This document shows positions 1 to 9,069 of a stretch of 64,000 bases of DNA, one piece after another. Position 1 is the stretch's first letter. Every line of letters begins with the position of its first letter. The stretch lies in assembly GCA_963798775.1 (NCBI GenBank), contig CAWCUK010000005.1:62001-126000 (forward strand). The letters are read 5' to 3'. Made by a program: the position numbers and the translations under genes. Source of the DNA: CAWCUK01 sp963798775. Its GTDB lineage: Bacteria > Bacteroidota > Ignavibacteria > Ignavibacteriales > Ignavibacteriaceae. The notes below the pieces were generated by a model. That model had not been told where the DNA came from. It saw only the letters and a program-made list of their open reading frames with translations, and ran no database searches.

Positions 1-1244
1 TTTGATTTTGTGTGCAGCCAGCGGGCCAGAATAACTTTCTGCCGGTTTCCGCCGCTGAGATTTTCTACTTTAGTCTCTGTTGAAGGAGCTTTTATTTTTA
101 GTTGATCAAAATATTTTATTATTTCTTTCTTTTCTTTATTCTTTTTGATAAAAGGCCCGGAGAGAAGATTATTAAAATTTGATATTGAAATATTTTCACG
201 TACTGATAAATCCATAAAGAGTCCGAGAAGATTTCTATCTTCCGTCAAAAAGGCAATTCCAGCCTTTATAGCATCACTCGGAGATTTATATTTTTGTTTT
301 TTCCCGTAAAGAAAAATTTCACCTTCATTATATTTATCCGCGCCGAAAATAATATTAGCAAGTTCACTTCTTCCTGCTCCTACAAGTCCGGCAAGTCCAA
401 GTACTTCACCTTGGTGCAGAGTTAGATTTATATTTTGCAGTTTTTCGTTTGAAAGATTTTTTATGGTTAGAATTTCTTTACCGGCAGAAGATTTATGTTC
501 CGGGAAAATTGATGAAATTTCCCGCCCCACCATTGCCTTAATAAGTTCATTTGTATTTATATTTTTTACTTCACTTGTCTTTATAACTTTACCGTCACGC
601 ATTATTGTAACCCAATCTCCGATTTCAAAGACTTCTTTAAGCCTATGCGAGATGTAAATTATTCCAACTCCTTTTGCCTGAAGCGCTGTTATTGCTTTAA
701 AAAGATTTTTAATTTCGGAATCTGTAAGCGGTGCGGTCGGTTCATCCATTACAAGAATTTTTACATCTTTATTTATAGCTTTTGCTATCTCAATAATTTG
801 CCTGTGGGCAACGCTTAATTTTGAGGTGGAAATAGTTACATCAAAACTTTCTCCTAAATTAGAAAGCGCTTCTTCAGCTAATTCGTTCATCATCTTTTTG
901 TTAATAAAAGATGAACCTTTCTTTTTGATCTCGCTTCCTAAAAAAATATTATCAGTTACGGTAAGTTCGGGGACAAGTTTGAAATCTTGATAGACGATTC
1001 CAATGCCCAATTTAATAGCATCCGCGGGATTTTGTAAATCCGCCTTTTCTCCTTTTATAAGTATTTCACCATAATTTTTCTTTATTGAGCCGGAAAGTAT
1101 TTTCATCAGAGTTGATTTACCGGCTCCGTTTTCTCCTACTAAACAGAGCACTTCACCGGCGTTTAGATCAATCGAAACATTATCAAGGGCGAGTACTCCT
1201 GGAAAATACTTCGTAATATTTTTCATCTGAAGAAGCGGCGGCAT
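1..1244 (-). CDS. Sugar ABC transporter ATP-binding protein, partial (RbsA/MglA type)
   Basis: This gene runs off the left edge, so its C-terminus is missing; about 414 codons are present of the usual ~500. Reading from 1244 leftward it encodes a two-domain sugar-importer ATPase. The first half has the Walker A motif GENGAGKST, a Walker B ILVMDEPTAPL and the switch ISHRLKE. The second half has the degenerate P-loop GLVGAGRSE and the signature LSGGNRQK, as is normal for the RbsA/MglA/XylG family, in which one protein carries both nucleotide-binding domains. It would energise import of a monosaccharide from the cytoplasmic face. Its ATG directly abuts the stop codon of the binding-protein gene, so the two are surely co-transcribed. 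The permease is expected beyond the left edge. The family is clear; the sugar is not. Confidence 0.93.
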   Translation of the reverse strand, partial: MPPLLQMKNITKYFPGVLALDNVSIDLNAGEVLCLVGENGAGKSTLMKILSGSIKKNYGEILIKGEKADLQNPADAIKLGIGIVYQDFKLVPELTVTDNIFLGSEIKKKGSSFINKKMMNELAEEALSNLGESFDVTISTSKLSVAHRQIIEIAKAINKDVKILVMDEPTAPLTDSEIKNLFKAITALQAKGVGIIYISHRLKEVFEIGDWVTIMRDGKVIKTSEVKNINTNELIKAMVGREISSIFPEHKSSAGKEILTIKNLSNEKLQNINLTLHQGEVLGLAGLVGAGRSELANIIFGADKYNEGEIFLYGKKQKYKSPSDAIKAGIAFLTEDRNLLGLFMDLSVRENISISNFNNLLSGPFIKKNKEKKEIIKYFDQLKIKAPSTETKVENLSGGNRQKVILARWLHTKS

Positions 1245-2174
1245 TTATTTAGATGCCGATTTTGTTAAAGATTCTTTACCTACAATTCCTACATCAACCG
1301 GAACTTTGGCAGGAACTTTTTCCCCGTTAAAATATTTGTTAATTTCTTTAATCGTTGTTTCGCCTATTTTTTTCGGATATTGAACAACATCGGCTTTTAA
1401 AGCTGTATTTTTTTTAATCGCGTCTACGGCGGGAGGAGTTGCATCATATCCCACAATAACAACTCCATTTTTCTTATACTGCTGAACCGCGTCTAAAGCT
1501 CCGAGCGCGGAATCATCGTTAATCCCGAATATTCCATTTAAATTAGGATGAGCCTGCAGCACGTCTGTAGCGGCTTGTAAAGAACGGTCTCTTACTCCCT
1601 GCCCGTTTACATCGGCAACAATTTTCATATCGGGATATTTTTTTAAAGCTTCTTGAAAACCTTTAACACGATCAAGAACCGATGTGATTGCCGGTTGGTT
1701 AATTATGGCAATATTACCTTTTCCGTTTAATATTTTCGCGATATATTCTCCGGCCATTTTTCCCCCTTGTACATTATCGGATGCGACATGAGAAACGATT
1801 TTTCCTTCTTCCGCCGCTATATCAGCAGTAAAAATCGGTATATCCGCGCTGTTCGCTTTTTTAATTCCCAACCCAACACCTTTAGAATCGACAGGGCAGA
1901 CAATAATTGCGTCAACTTTTCGTGAAACAAAATCTTCTATTTGATTAATTTGTTTTCCTAAATCAAAATCGGCGGAAGTTATAATTAAATCAAAATTATT
2001 AGAATCAGCTTCGCTTCTTAATCCTTCTTCAAGATCCCGGTAAAAAATATGCGCCCTTGTTAATAATGTTACTCCTATTACTTTCTTTTCTTTTGTTCCG
2101 GTTTTATTATCATTCTTGCCGCAAGAAGAAAATAGCAGTAAGAATACTAGAACCGGCGTTATCAAATTTTTCAT
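1245..2174 (-). CDS. Sugar ABC transporter substrate-binding lipoprotein (RbsB-like)
   Basis: A 309-residue periplasmic-binding protein of the ribose/galactose type I fold. It begins with a lipoprotein signal ending LLLFSSC, so Cys19 should be lipidated. The mature part has the usual family features: an early VIGVTLLTRAHIFY strand, a VDAIIVCPVD segment, NGKGNIAIINQP, and a hinge-proximal GIFGINDDSALGALDA. It would deliver a sugar to the importer whose ATPase gene follows without a gap. The start is supported by TAGGAGT five bases upstream of ATG. A ribose-like pentose or hexose ligand is an inference from the family; autoinducer-2 or xylitol-type ligands are not excluded. Confidence 0.92.
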   Translation of the reverse strand: MKNLITPVLVFLLLFSSCGKNDNKTGTKEKKVIGVTLLTRAHIFYRDLEEGLRSEADSNNFDLIITSADFDLGKQINQIEDFVSRKVDAIIVCPVDSKGVGLGIKKANSADIPIFTADIAAEEGKIVSHVASDNVQGGKMAGEYIAKILNGKGNIAIINQPAITSVLDRVKGFQEALKKYPDMKIVADVNGQGVRDRSLQAATDVLQAHPNLNGIFGINDDSALGALDAVQQYKKNGVVIVGYDATPPAVDAIKKNTALKADVVQYPKKIGETTIKEINKYFNGEKVPAKVPVDVGIVGKESLTKSASK

Positions 2175-2494
2175 TGTACTCCTAAAAGAGATTGTAAATA
2201 TTTAAGACCTGTATTAACCCTTCTATTTTGATGAATGTAAACTAGCCCAATTGTAGGCATTAATCCACCTATCGAATATTGGAATGAAATTCGGAAAGCA
2301 CTTAAATTTTTTCTGTAGATTAAAAAGTTAGGAGAAAGAGATTCTTTATTAGTTAACTTCTTTGAATAAAATTCAACTCTCATAAGAAAAGCGAAATAAA
2401 TCTCGATATAAAACAAATCTACAAAAAGAAGACCGGTTGCAGCCATTTTATACCCTTTGCATTTGAGGAGAGAATACGGTTTATACGTAAAAAT
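2175..2494. other. Intergenic region with a doubtful small ORF
   Basis: About 320 bases separate the ABC operon from the next gene upstream. On the minus strand a 91-codon frame (2171-2446) is open and its stop overlaps the start of the binding-protein gene by four bases. It has no recognisable domain, no clear ribosome-binding site, and an unremarkable hydrophobic composition, so I do not call it a gene. The stretch most likely holds the promoter and leader of the ABC operon. No terminator hairpin was obvious. Confidence 0.3.
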
Positions 2495-3328
2495 TTAGAA
2501 AGTTACCTCATCACCGGGAACATCTTTATCTATGGTTTCATTAATATTAAAATTGAACAGGTTTTCCGGAGCAGTTAGTCTTACTACTTTTACAGATTTA
2601 ACTTTTGTCAAACTTGACATTTGATCACCAAAACCGTTGGTACTTTTTTGGCTGGACCAATAAGCAATATACTTTTTGTTGTTCTCATCAATGTACCAGC
2701 CGAGGAATACTACTGAATGTCCAATGCCGCTTTTCCATGAAATATTTATAAAATCTCCTGGACGCGCTTCTTCGGGCTTGATAATTTTTCCCATCTTACT
2801 ATACTGAACTAAAGCATATTCACTGCCGAAACCATCAGCATTCCAAATCCCCCAAAATTTCACCCAATCTTCTCTTCTTCCGCCGTCCGGCTCCTGCATG
2901 CGTAAGGCTTCAATTCTATCCTGGTCAAGTTTATCTTTTTTATCTTTTAATATTAAATTGAGAGCTTCAATAAAAACCGAATACGACGAACCGCTGCAAT
3001 AGCTGGTTTTTCTGGGAGGATTTATCAAAGAATGATTAAATAATTTTAATTCATAACCTACGGGAGATTCAGTTGGAATAGAATCTATTCCTATAAAATA
3101 ACCGCCTCCGTCCATTGCATGCTTCTGTACTAAATCAATTGCTTTTAAAACATCTAAATTATAGCCGGATGTATATTTTCCGAAAGTTTTAAAATGTTCG
3201 GTATTCTGTGTACTGTTCCCAATATCTGCTTTATCTAAAAAAAGCCACTTTCCTTTTTCTTGTTGGGAAAATGTAAAAGGAACAGCCAAAAGTATGCAAA
3301 CAAAAACATATAATATCTTCTTTTTCAT
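2495..3328 (-). CDS. Secreted NlpC/P60- or CHAP-like cysteine hydrolase candidate
   Basis: A 277-residue protein with a cleavable-looking signal peptide (hydrophobic residues 5-20 ending TFSQ), so it should be exported. In the mature part a Cys (C111, in KTSYCSGSSY) opens a predicted helix, and a His (H204, in GIGHSVVFLGWY) lies on a beta strand about 93 residues later. A Cys on a helix followed by a His in a GHSV strand is the usual arrangement of papain-like NlpC/P60 and CHAP amidases, which cut peptidoglycan peptides or related amides. The segment EEARPGDFINISW just before the His also fits those families, where a PGD turn is common. The gene stands alone. The exact family and substrate are inferred and unproven. 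Confidence 0.55.
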   Translation of the reverse strand: MKKKILYVFVCILLAVPFTFSQQEKGKWLFLDKADIGNSTQNTEHFKTFGKYTSGYNLDVLKAIDLVQKHAMDGGGYFIGIDSIPTESPVGYELKLFNHSLINPPRKTSYCSGSSYSVFIEALNLILKDKKDKLDQDRIEALRMQEPDGGRREDWVKFWGIWNADGFGSEYALVQYSKMGKIIKPEEARPGDFINISWKSGIGHSVVFLGWYIDENNKKYIAYWSSQKSTNGFGDQMSSLTKVKSVKVVRLTAPENLFNFNINETIDKDVPGDEVTF

Positions 3329-3884
3329 AACAATCCTGTAGAATATTTAATTATTATAAAATAAACAAAACAAAAAGGTTGTTCAATATTTTTATTTGAA
3401 AAATTAATAAGGGATAAGGGATTGATTTGACAACCGCATTTAACGCCAACTTAATTGTTGTATTAAAAGCAAGATAAATTTTAGAAATGGATAATAATTA
3501 ATAATTGATGCAGCGGAAAGGTTTATTAAACTTGTCTTGTTGAAGACAATATATAGAACTTCTTATATCTTAAACTACTTAAATCACAACGCCTTATAGG
3601 TTGTTGATCCTATCACCATACTGCCGACGCCAAACTATTATCTTAGTTCTTGTCGATAGACAGCTGGGACAACATATTACAAATTTGCAGAAAAGATGAG
3701 ATCTAAATTTAACTTAAACACAGCCTGCTAATAATCTAACGGGATCTCTAATAATTTTTTTTATAAAGTAGAATAAAAAACTTTAATAACTGAATATTGT
3801 TCTTTGAGTAAGTTTTATTGGTAACGGCATAATACAGAATGAATAGATAATTATGAAATAAAGAATAAAGTGAAAGGATAATCT
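3329..3884. other. Intergenic region between divergent genes
   Basis: A 556-base AT-rich stretch between the leftward Cys/His hydrolase gene and the rightward epimerase operon. No open frame with coding character, RNA gene or mobile-element remnant was recognised. It presumably holds divergent promoters. A short inverted repeat (ATAGG at 3596-3600 and CCTAT at 3609-3613) is visible but too short to call. GAAAGG sits about seven bases before the ATG at 3885 and is the likely ribosome-binding site of the operon's first gene. Confidence 0.5.
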
Positions 3885-5003
3885 ATGGGAAAAAGAGTTT
3901 TGATTACCGGAGGTGCCGGTTTTATTGGTTCTCATCTAGCGGATGAACTGCTTAAAAATGATTATGAAGTCAGAATCCTTGACAATCTAACGGAACAAGT
4001 CCACGGGAAAGACTGCAGGCGTCCTGATTATTTAAATGATAATGTAGAATTTGTTATCGGAGATGTTAGGAATAAAGAAATTGTTACTAGAGCCTTAAAA
4101 GATATTGATGCAGTTTATCACTTTGCTGCTATGGTTGGAGTTGGCCAAAGTATGTACGAGATCCAAAAATATACCGATGTAAATAATAGAGGCACTTCCG
4201 TTCTGCTTGAATCATTAATTAAAAATCCCGTAGAAAAATTAATTGTCGCCTCAAGCATGAGTATTTATGGTGAAGGTTTATATAAAAATAGTAAAGATGA
4301 AGTAAGAAAAGGAGTTGAAAGAAAACGAACCCAATTTCTAAATAAAGAATGGGAAGTTTTTGATAATGAAGGCGAAAAATTATTTCCTCTTCCCACTCCG
4401 GAAACCAAATCCCCAACTCTCTCATCAGTTTACGCGCTTTCAAAATACGATCAGGAAAGAATGAGTATGATTATTGGGAATGCTTATAACATTCCCACTA
4501 CTTCATTAAGATTTTTTAATGTTTACGGCACGCGGCAAGCCTTATCAAATCCTTATACCGGTGTTCTTGCCATTTTTGCCTCACGACTTTTAAATGATAA
4601 TCCGCCTCTAATTTTTGAAGACGGAATGCAGCAACGTGATTTCGTAAGTGTGCATGATGTTGCTAATGCATGCAGACTTGCTCTTGAGAATACAGCTTCA
4701 GATGGAGAAGTATTTAATATAGGCAGCGGACATGCCTACACAATTTTAGAAATTGCAAAAAAAATGGCACAAGTTCTGGGAAAAGAATTTATTGAGCCTA
4801 AAGTTACCGGCAAATATAGAGTAGGAGATATTCGTCATTGTTTTGCCGATATAACGAAGGCTAAAAATATTTTAGGGTATGCACCTCAAATTTCATTTGA
4901 GAATGGTCTATTAGAACTTGCCGATTGGCTGGAAGGTAAAACCGCAGAAGATAAAGTGAATAAAGCTAGTAATGAATTAACAGAGAGAGGATTAACTGTT
5001 TAA
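3885..5003 (+). CDS. NAD-dependent epimerase/dehydratase (extended SDR)
   Basis: A 372-residue extended short-chain dehydrogenase of the nucleotide-sugar epimerase/dehydratase family. The N-terminus carries the Rossmann motif GGAGFIGS (residues 9-16), followed by a DNL acidic turn that binds the NAD ribose. The catalytic YxxxK is YALSK (Y183, K187), preceded by the SSMSIYG strand. FFNVYGTRQ and the late QQRDFVSVHD segment are typical of UDP-glucose 4-epimerase relatives. An insert at about residues 130-170 (rich in Lys/Arg/Glu) is longer than in classical GalE. It opens an operon with a second, fused epimerase ten bases downstream, suggesting both act on the same nucleotide sugar. The substrate is unknown. 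Confidence 0.9.
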   Translation: MGKRVLITGGAGFIGSHLADELLKNDYEVRILDNLTEQVHGKDCRRPDYLNDNVEFVIGDVRNKEIVTRALKDIDAVYHFAAMVGVGQSMYEIQKYTDVNNRGTSVLLESLIKNPVEKLIVASSMSIYGEGLYKNSKDEVRKGVERKRTQFLNKEWEVFDNEGEKLFPLPTPETKSPTLSSVYALSKYDQERMSMIIGNAYNIPTTSLRFFNVYGTRQALSNPYTGVLAIFASRLLNDNPPLIFEDGMQQRDFVSVHDVANACRLALENTASDGEVFNIGSGHAYTILEIAKKMAQVLGKEFIEPKVTGKYRVGDIRHCFADITKAKNILGYAPQISFENGLLELADWLEGKTAEDKVNKASNELTERGLTV

Positions 5004-5013
5004 AGGAGAGAAT

Positions 5014-7146
5014 ATGAAGAAAATTGCCGGAAATGAACCTGAAAGTAAATTATTAAATACACCTCAAATAGGAGTGATTCAGTGGTTTCATATTGGTGAT
5101 TATAAACAAGTAGAAAAAGTTATTGAAGAATTAAAAAAAATAAATGTTAAACATTTAAGAACCGGAATATCTTGGGCCGATTGGCATACTAAAGAAGGAG
5201 CTAAATGGTACGAATGGTTAGTCCCTAAGATTGCGACGGAAATGGAGCTGCTGCCTTGTTTTACCTATACTCCTCCGTCATTGGGAATAGAACCAAAAAC
5301 TTCTTCGCCGCCGAAGAACCCAAAAGATTACGCTGATTTTCTGGACGTATTTATTAATGAATACGGAAAATATTTTGAGTGGGTAGAACTTTGGAATGAA
5401 CCAAATAATTTAAATGATTGGGATTGGCGAATTGATCCGAGCTGGCAAATTTATTCTGATATGGTTGTCGGCGCCGCTTACTGGGTAAAAAAGCTTGGTA
5501 AAAAAACTTTATTAGGCGGTATGGCGCCAGCTGATCCCAATTGGTTAGATTTAATGTGCCGGAGAAATGTGCTGGAAAATATTGACGCGATTGCTATTCA
5601 TGGTTTTCCCGGTACCTGGGAATTTGACTGGAGCGATTGGAAGGTTCAGGTTAATAAAATTAAAAGTGTCCTAAAAAAATATGATCTATCTCCCGAACTT
5701 TGGATAACCGAAGCCGGATATTCTTCCTGGCGTTATGATGAATATAAACAGCTTTGTGAGTTTGTAAAATTAATAGATGCACCGGTTGATCGTGTTTATT
5801 GGTATACTGCTTTTGACCTTCATCCGGCTTTATCGCATCAAGATGGTTTTCATGAAGATGAGCGGCATTATCATTTTGGATTAAAAAAATACGATGGTTC
5901 AGATAAACTTATATATCGGATTTGGAAAAAAGAAGGCTTAAAAGGGGTAAGAGAATTAGCAAAACTTCAAACCCTTTCTAAAAGTGAAGATGCTATTTTT
6001 AATGAAGGTTCAACCGGTAATTCCTACTCACCTTTTCTTAAGAAAAAAATATATACAAACGGCCATCGTCCTACCCTAATTATCGGAGGTGCGGGTTTTA
6101 TAGGGACAAATGTTGCCGATAAAATACTTTCCTCGGGCAAACGTGTAATAATTTTTGATAACCTTTCCCGGCCCGGTGTTGAAGAAAATCTTAAATGGTT
6201 AACAAAAACTCACGGAAATCTTATTGATGTGGAAATCGGAGATGTATGCGATCCTTATTTACTTAGAAATCTCGTTAAAAACGTAAACAGAGTATTTAAT
6301 TTTGCGGCTCAGGTTGCTGTTACAACAAGCCTTGTTGATCCTATTCATGATTTTGAAGTAAATGTCAAAGGAGTTATAAACCTTTTAGAAGCATTGCGTG
6401 CGGTTCATGATCCGCCGCCACTTTTATTTACTTCAACAAATAAAGTATACGGCGGTTTAGAAGATGTTTTAATGCAGGACTGCGGAATGCGTTATTCTCC
6501 GGAAGATTCCCAAATTGCGCAAAATGGAATAAGCGAAAAACGTTCTCTTGATTTTCATTCTCCTTATGGCTGTTCCAAAGGTTCCGCTGATCAATATATA
6601 ATTGATTACGCGCGTTCTTATAATCTTCCCACCGTAGTTTTTAGAATGAGCTGTATATACGGCCCGCATCAATTTGGAACCGAAGATCAAGGATGGGTTG
6701 CTCATTTTCTGATTCAATTTTTAAAAAATAAACCGTTAACAATTTTCGGAGATGGAAAACAGGTACGCGATATTTTGTTTGTCGAAGATTTAGTACGCGC
6801 AATGCTACTGGCGCAAGATAATATAGATAAGGTAAAAGGAAATGCGTTTAACATAGGCGGCGGTGTTAATAATACAATTAGTTTATTAGAGCTTCTTGAA
6901 ATGATGAGTTCTTTGAGCGGTAAAGAACCCAAAATCACTTTCAGTAAATGGCGTACAGGAGATCAGAAATATTATGTTTCCGATATAAGTAAATATAAAG
7001 AGGCTGTTGGTTGGGAACCGAAAGTAGATGTTAAATCCGGAATTGAAAGATTGTTCAATTGGCTTTCCTCTTACTATGGCAGCGAAACCCAAATTAAAAG
7101 AAATCGCATAATTAAGAATAACAGGAAAAAAAAATTAGTTTCTTAA
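5014..7146 (+). CDS. Fusion of clan GH-A glycosidase-like domain and CDP-paratose 2-epimerase-like domain
   Basis: A 710-residue two-domain protein. Residues 1 to about 320 resemble a clan GH-A TIM-barrel glycosidase: WVELWNEPN provides a candidate acid/base (E129) and LWITEAGYS a candidate nucleophile (E233). No signal peptide is present, so it is cytoplasmic. Residues about 352-690 form an extended SDR with GGAGFIG (358-364) and SPYGCSK (Y518, K522). Its motifs AAQVAVTTS, STNKVYG, LDFHSPYGCSKG and DQGWVAHF are those of RfbE-type CDP-paratose/tyvelose 2-epimerases. No stop or frameshift separates the halves, and a linker rich in Ser/Asn/Lys lies between them. The gene is preceded by AGGAGAG and follows the first epimerase by ten bases. 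Which sugar is epimerised, and whether the barrel is active on a glycoside, are unknown. Confidence 0.85.
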   Translation: MKKIAGNEPESKLLNTPQIGVIQWFHIGDYKQVEKVIEELKKINVKHLRTGISWADWHTKEGAKWYEWLVPKIATEMELLPCFTYTPPSLGIEPKTSSPPKNPKDYADFLDVFINEYGKYFEWVELWNEPNNLNDWDWRIDPSWQIYSDMVVGAAYWVKKLGKKTLLGGMAPADPNWLDLMCRRNVLENIDAIAIHGFPGTWEFDWSDWKVQVNKIKSVLKKYDLSPELWITEAGYSSWRYDEYKQLCEFVKLIDAPVDRVYWYTAFDLHPALSHQDGFHEDERHYHFGLKKYDGSDKLIYRIWKKEGLKGVRELAKLQTLSKSEDAIFNEGSTGNSYSPFLKKKIYTNGHRPTLIIGGAGFIGTNVADKILSSGKRVIIFDNLSRPGVEENLKWLTKTHGNLIDVEIGDVCDPYLLRNLVKNVNRVFNFAAQVAVTTSLVDPIHDFEVNVKGVINLLEALRAVHDPPPLLFTSTNKVYGGLEDVLMQDCGMRYSPEDSQIAQNGISEKRSLDFHSPYGCSKGSADQYIIDYARSYNLPTVVFRMSCIYGPHQFGTEDQGWVAHFLIQFLKNKPLTIFGDGKQVRDILFVEDLVRAMLLAQDNIDKVKGNAFNIGGGVNNTISLLELLEMMSSLSGKEPKITFSKWRTGDQKYYVSDISKYKEAVGWEPKVDVKSGIERLFNWLSSYYGSETQIKRNRIIKNNRKKKLVS

Positions 7147-7155
7147 AGGAGATAA

Positions 7156-8112
7156 ATGAAAGCCGCGATTTTTGTAGAGCCAAAGAGAATTGAAATTGAT
7201 GACATAACAAAACCGGAACCGGCAGAAGATGAAGTTAGAATAAAACTTAACGGCTGCGGCCTCTGCGGTTCTAATCTTCCCGTTTGGGAAGGTCGGGAAT
7301 GGTTTCAATATCCTTTTACTGCCGGAGCTCCCGGGCATGAAGGATGGGGGACCATTGACGCAGTAGGAAAAAATGTTTGCGATTTTAAAGAGGGGGATAG
7401 TGTAACAGCATTAACATATAATGCCTTTGCCGATTATGATATCGCTAAAGAAAATTTGATTGTTAAGCTTCCCTCTTCTTTTGATGATAAGCCTTTTCCT
7501 GGTGAACCGCTTGGATGCGCGATGAATGTTTTTAAAAGAGCTGATATCAAAGAAGGACAAACTGTCGCAATAATCGGAATTGGTTTCATCGGGGCTTTAT
7601 TAACTGCGTTTGCTAAAAATTCGGGTGCGAAAGTTATTGCAATATCAAGGAGAGAAACTTCATTAGATACCGCTTCAAATTATAATGCGGATCATCTAAT
7701 AAAAATGGATGACCATTGGAGAATTATTGATGAAGTGAAAAAAATAACTAACGATAATTTATGCGATAGAGTTATAGAAGCCGTTGGAATGCAGTGGCCT
7801 TTGGACCTTGCCGGCGAGTTAACAAAAGAAAGAGGCAAATTAATTGTTGCAGGTTATCATCAAGACGGTGTAAGGCAAGTAAATATGCAGCTCTGGAATT
7901 GGCGCGGTATTGATGTAATAAACGCGCATGAGCGTGATCCTAATATTTATATTCAGGGAATTAAAGATGCTGTACACGCTGTAGAAAAGAATATTTTTAA
8001 TCCGCAGCAATTATTTACTCATGAATTTCCAGTTGAAAAAATTAATACGGCATTTCAAACAGCTGAACTGCGCCCAAGCGGGTTTATGAAGGCATTAATA
8101 AGGTTTAATTAG
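7156..8112 (+). CDS. Zinc-type medium-chain alcohol/polyol dehydrogenase
   Basis: A 318-residue medium-chain dehydrogenase/reductase. The GroES-like N-terminus has CGLCGSN with the catalytic-zinc Cys, and PGHEGWG with the catalytic His-Glu pair. The Rossmann part is marked by VAIIGIGFIGALL. The four-Cys structural zinc loop of classical alcohol dehydrogenases is absent, and at 318 residues the protein is shorter than the usual ~350. It lies ten bases after the fused epimerase, behind AAAGGAGA. In this context it probably oxidises or reduces a sugar or polyol hydroxyl within the same biosynthetic route. The substrate cannot be read from the sequence. Confidence 0.87.
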   Translation: MKAAIFVEPKRIEIDDITKPEPAEDEVRIKLNGCGLCGSNLPVWEGREWFQYPFTAGAPGHEGWGTIDAVGKNVCDFKEGDSVTALTYNAFADYDIAKENLIVKLPSSFDDKPFPGEPLGCAMNVFKRADIKEGQTVAIIGIGFIGALLTAFAKNSGAKVIAISRRETSLDTASNYNADHLIKMDDHWRIIDEVKKITNDNLCDRVIEAVGMQWPLDLAGELTKERGKLIVAGYHQDGVRQVNMQLWNWRGIDVINAHERDPNIYIQGIKDAVHAVEKNIFNPQQLFTHEFPVEKINTAFQTAELRPSGFMKALIRFN

Positions 8113-8126
8113 GAAGGAGATTTTAT

Positions 8127-8288
8127 ATGGCTGATGATGAAAAAAAAGGAATAAAGGGAAAAGATATTGAGAATATGGATGAAAAGAAGAAAAAGAAGGA
8201 TAAAGAAAAAACAAAACAAGAGCCGACTAACTTTGAGGAAAATGTAAAAAAGAGAACTCAATTTAGGCCGGGTGATAGAGAAGATTAA
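8127..8288 (+). CDS. Small highly charged protein, 53 residues
   Basis: A short gene with a strong ribosome-binding site (AGGAAGGAGA) six bases before its ATG. It sits 14 bases after the dehydrogenase and ends three bases before the next gene. The product is dominated by Lys, Glu and Asp, including a run of five Lys, has no Cys or Trp, and ends FRPGDRED. It has no signal or membrane segment and is likely disordered. I know no family for it. Tight packing between two operon genes and the good ribosome-binding site argue that it is translated. It could be a small partner or adaptor of the neighbouring enzymes, but no function can be assigned. Confidence 0.6.
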   Translation: MADDEKKGIKGKDIENMDEKKKKKDKEKTKQEPTNFEENVKKRTQFRPGDRED

Positions 8289-8291
8289 TAT

Positions 8292-9053
8292 GTGGAGAAA
8301 AAATTAATTCATATCGGCACAAGCGGATGGATGTATAAACATTGGATTGACTTTTTCTATCCTTCTTCTTTATCGCGAAAAAAATGGTTTGATTTTTTTA
8401 GCAAGAGAATTAAAACAGTAGAAATAAATAATAGTTTCTATAGAATACCTGAAGAAAAAATTTTTATTAAATGGAAGAATGAATCTCCCTCTAATTTTAT
8501 TTTTTCTGTTAAATTATTTCGAGAGATTACACACGAAAATAAATTATATAATTGCTCTATAATTCTAAATGAATTTCTAAAACGAGCTTCGCTGCTTGAA
8601 CATAAATTAGGTTCCATTCTGATTCAACTGCCGCCTTTCCTTATGTATGATTATAATTTGCTTCTAAGTTTTCTTAAACTACTTCCGCCGGATTTTAAAT
8701 TTACTTTTGAATTTAGAAACCATAGCTGGTGGAATCAAAAAACATATAATTTATTAAAGAAGTATAATTCAGCATTCTGTATGTTTCATATTTCTAATAC
8801 TATAACACCACGCGTTGTAACCGCTGATCATGTTTATGTAAGGCTGCATGGACCTTCTATTCATCCTTACCAAGGAGAATATAAAAATCCGGTTCTAAAA
8901 AAGTGGTCAAAGTTTATTTGCGGCTGGAATAAATCCGGTAAGGAAGTATTTTTCTATTTTAATAATGATCAAAACGCTTACGCTGTACAAGATGTTTTAA
9001 AACTAAATAAATTTATATCGGAAGCAGAAAAAGAAAATCCGTTTGCTAATTAA
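8292..9053 (+). CDS. DUF72 (YecE) family protein
   Basis: A 253-residue TIM-barrel protein of the DUF72 family, with the typical opening IHIGTSGWMYKHW, the EINNSFYR strand, and the later TFEFRNHSWW and YVRLHGP segments. The start is GTG at 8292; an ATG two bases earlier is in another frame and stops at once. It closes the rightward operon and ends 16 bases from the converging methyltransferase gene. DUF72 proteins are widespread and their biochemical role is not established; sugar or nucleic-acid processing roles have been suggested by fold and context only. Its presence here adds another uncharacterised piece to the glycan cluster. Confidence 0.9.
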   Translation: MEKKLIHIGTSGWMYKHWIDFFYPSSLSRKKWFDFFSKRIKTVEINNSFYRIPEEKIFIKWKNESPSNFIFSVKLFREITHENKLYNCSIILNEFLKRASLLEHKLGSILIQLPPFLMYDYNLLLSFLKLLPPDFKFTFEFRNHSWWNQKTYNLLKKYNSAFCMFHISNTITPRVVTADHVYVRLHGPSIHPYQGEYKNPVLKKWSKFICGWNKSGKEVFFYFNNDQNAYAVQDVLKLNKFISEAEKENPFAN

Positions 9054-9069
9054 TACATAATTTTTTGTT

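Noticed and set aside
2171..2446. A 91-codon minus-strand ORF just upstream of the binding-protein gene
   Set aside because: No ribosome-binding site, domain or compositional support; it looks like chance open frame in a leader region.
3541..3680. Short inverted repeats in the 556-base intergenic region that might be an RNA element or mobile-element remnant
   Set aside because: The arms are only five to six bases and no transposase fragment or known RNA fold was seen.
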